Assembly (NCBI GenBank): GCA_021845705.1
Contig: JAJZVJ010000197.1
Span: 1 to 5,633 of the forward strand
Direction: 5' to 3'
DNA length: 5,633 nt
Origin: a bacterium
GTDB taxonomy: Bacteria; Elusimicrobiota; Elusimicrobia; Elusimicrobiales; UBA9959
In this document: one piece after another, positions 4,793 through 5,633 of the stretch
Layout of the letters: every line of letters begins with the position of its first letter
How positions within the stretch are numbered: position 1 is the first letter of the stretch
The notes under the pieces: generated by a model
What the model was told of the DNA's origin: nothing
Database searches by the model: none
Seen by the model: only the letters and a program-made list of their open reading frames with translations
Program-made: the position numbers and the translations under genes

Positions 4793-5633
4793 GGTTCTTT
4801 ATCCTCAGCGCGCTTTTCCGGGACCGGCGCAAGCGCCTTGCCGCGTTTTTCAAGCAGCACCCACAGCAGCTGTATATCCGCCGGGGTGATGCCGGGGATC
4901 CGGCCCGCCTGCGCCAGCGTGAGCGGCCTGTTCTTTTCAAGCTTGTGCCTTGCCTCGTTCGGCAGGGCTTTGGCCGCGGCGTAGCTGAAATTATCCGGTA
5001 TCCGCAGGTGTTCGAATTTCTTCATTCTCTCGGCTTCGCGGCGGTTACGCTGGACGTACATCGCGTAGCTTTTCTCTATCGCGGCGGTGGAGCGCGCTTT
5101 TTCCAGGTTCCACGGGCCGGGCGGTATCCGGCCCGGCTTCCCGCCCGCCAGAAGCGTTTGCGCCGCCGCCTGGTAGGCCTTGAAATTTCCTTCCAGCGCC
5201 GGGTCGAGCAGCCCGAGTTCGAAGCCCCGCGGGGCCAGCCTGAGGTCGGCGTTATCGGTCCTTAGCAACAGCCTGAACTCGGCCCGCGAGGTGAAAATAC
5301 GGTACGGCTCATCTACCCCTTTGGAGACCAGGTCGTCTATCATCACGCCGATATAACCTTCGTCGCGGCGCAGTACCAGGGGGTCCCGCCCGGAGACCTT
5401 AAGCGCGGCGTTTATCCCGGCCGCCAGGCCCTGGGCGGCGGCTTCCTCGTAGCCGGTGGTTCCGTTCACCTGCCCGGCCATATACAGTCCGGGCAGCAGG
5501 CGCGTCTCCAGCGTATAGTTAAGCTGGGAAGGGTCGGAGTAATCATACTCTATCGCGTAGCCGGCGCGCATTATCTCGGCGCCCGCAAGGCCGGCCACGG
5601 AGCGCACTATCTGCACCTGCAGCTCTTCCGGCC
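4789..5633 (-). CDS. mnmG: C-terminal part of tRNA uridine 5-carboxymethylaminomethyl modification enzyme MnmG
   Basis: The gene runs in from the right edge; about 280 C-terminal residues are visible and the N-terminal FAD-binding portion is outside. MnmG (GidA) works with MnmE, using FAD, to modify U34 of certain tRNAs. Family hallmarks are PEELQVQIVRS at the edge, GYAIEYDYSDP, the signature AGQVNGTTGYEEAAAQG (about residues 52-68 of the visible part), DDLVSKGVDEPYRIFTSRAEFRLLLRTDNADLRL (about 99-131), and the C-terminal RIPGITPADIQLLWVLLEKR. The GTG at 5616 is internal, because the family sequence continues upstream of it. The segment between ELGLLD and IEKSYAMYVQR is about 45 residues, against roughly 90 in the E. 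coli enzyme as I recall it. The protein ends with a charged tail of about 17 residues and overlaps rsmG by 4 bases. Confidence 0.96.
   Translation of the reverse strand, partial: PEELQVQIVRSVAGLAGAEIMRAGYAIEYDYSDPSQLNYTLETRLLPGLYMAGQVNGTTGYEEAAAQGLAAGINAALKVSGRDPLVLRRDEGYIGVMIDDLVSKGVDEPYRIFTSRAEFRLLLRTDNADLRLAPRGFELGLLDPALEGNFKAYQAAAQTLLAGGKPGRIPPGPWNLEKARSTAAIEKSYAMYVQRNRREAERMKKFEHLRIPDNFSYAAAKALPNEARHKLEKNRPLTLAQAGRIPGITPADIQLLWVLLEKRGKALAPVPEKRAEDKEP

Overview
The window is a GC-rich bacterial chromosomal segment in which every convincing gene lies on the minus strand, so it reads right to left. The content is a housekeeping core (tRNA modification, rRNA methylation, start of the division and cell wall cluster) with three less familiar genes set into it. 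A membrane-anchored protease with a large extracytoplasmic part and an FtsL-type division protein suggest a bacterium with an ordinary envelope. The phylum cannot be fixed from this sequence. Gene order and protein style would suit a deep-branching Gram-negative lineage such as Elusimicrobiota or a relative, but that is a low-confidence guess.

Right part (about 5633-3508): the C-terminal part of mnmG, then rsmG joined to it by a 4-base ATGA overlap. After a 67-nt gap comes a small six-helix membrane protein that looks like a sensor module without an output domain. It is followed by a single-pass, membrane-anchored HExxH zinc protease of the peptidase MA type. These four genes could be one transcription unit.

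Middle (2389-2069): a 321-bp AT-richer intergenic region. It holds a hairpin plus T-run that can terminate the leftward transcript. A second GC-rich hairpin has its T-run pointing the other way. There is a textbook sigma-70-type promoter (TTGACA, 17 nt, TATACT), and just downstream of its expected start site an array of pentamers repeating every 10 bp. This is the expected architecture of an MraZ-autoregulated promoter.

Left part (2068-1): mraZ, rsmH (ATGA overlap with mraZ), an unrecognised 56-codon gene with a good ribosome binding site, ftsL, and the first 49 codons of a further gene in the usual position of ftsI. This is the start of a dcw cluster. MraZ would repress its own operon, RsmH methylates 16S rRNA, and FtsL and the following gene would act in septal peptidoglycan synthesis. 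The most novel items are the small gene between rsmH and ftsL, the mraZ operator array, the opposed hairpins that could bound a short plus-strand RNA, and an MnmG with a shortened C-terminal region.
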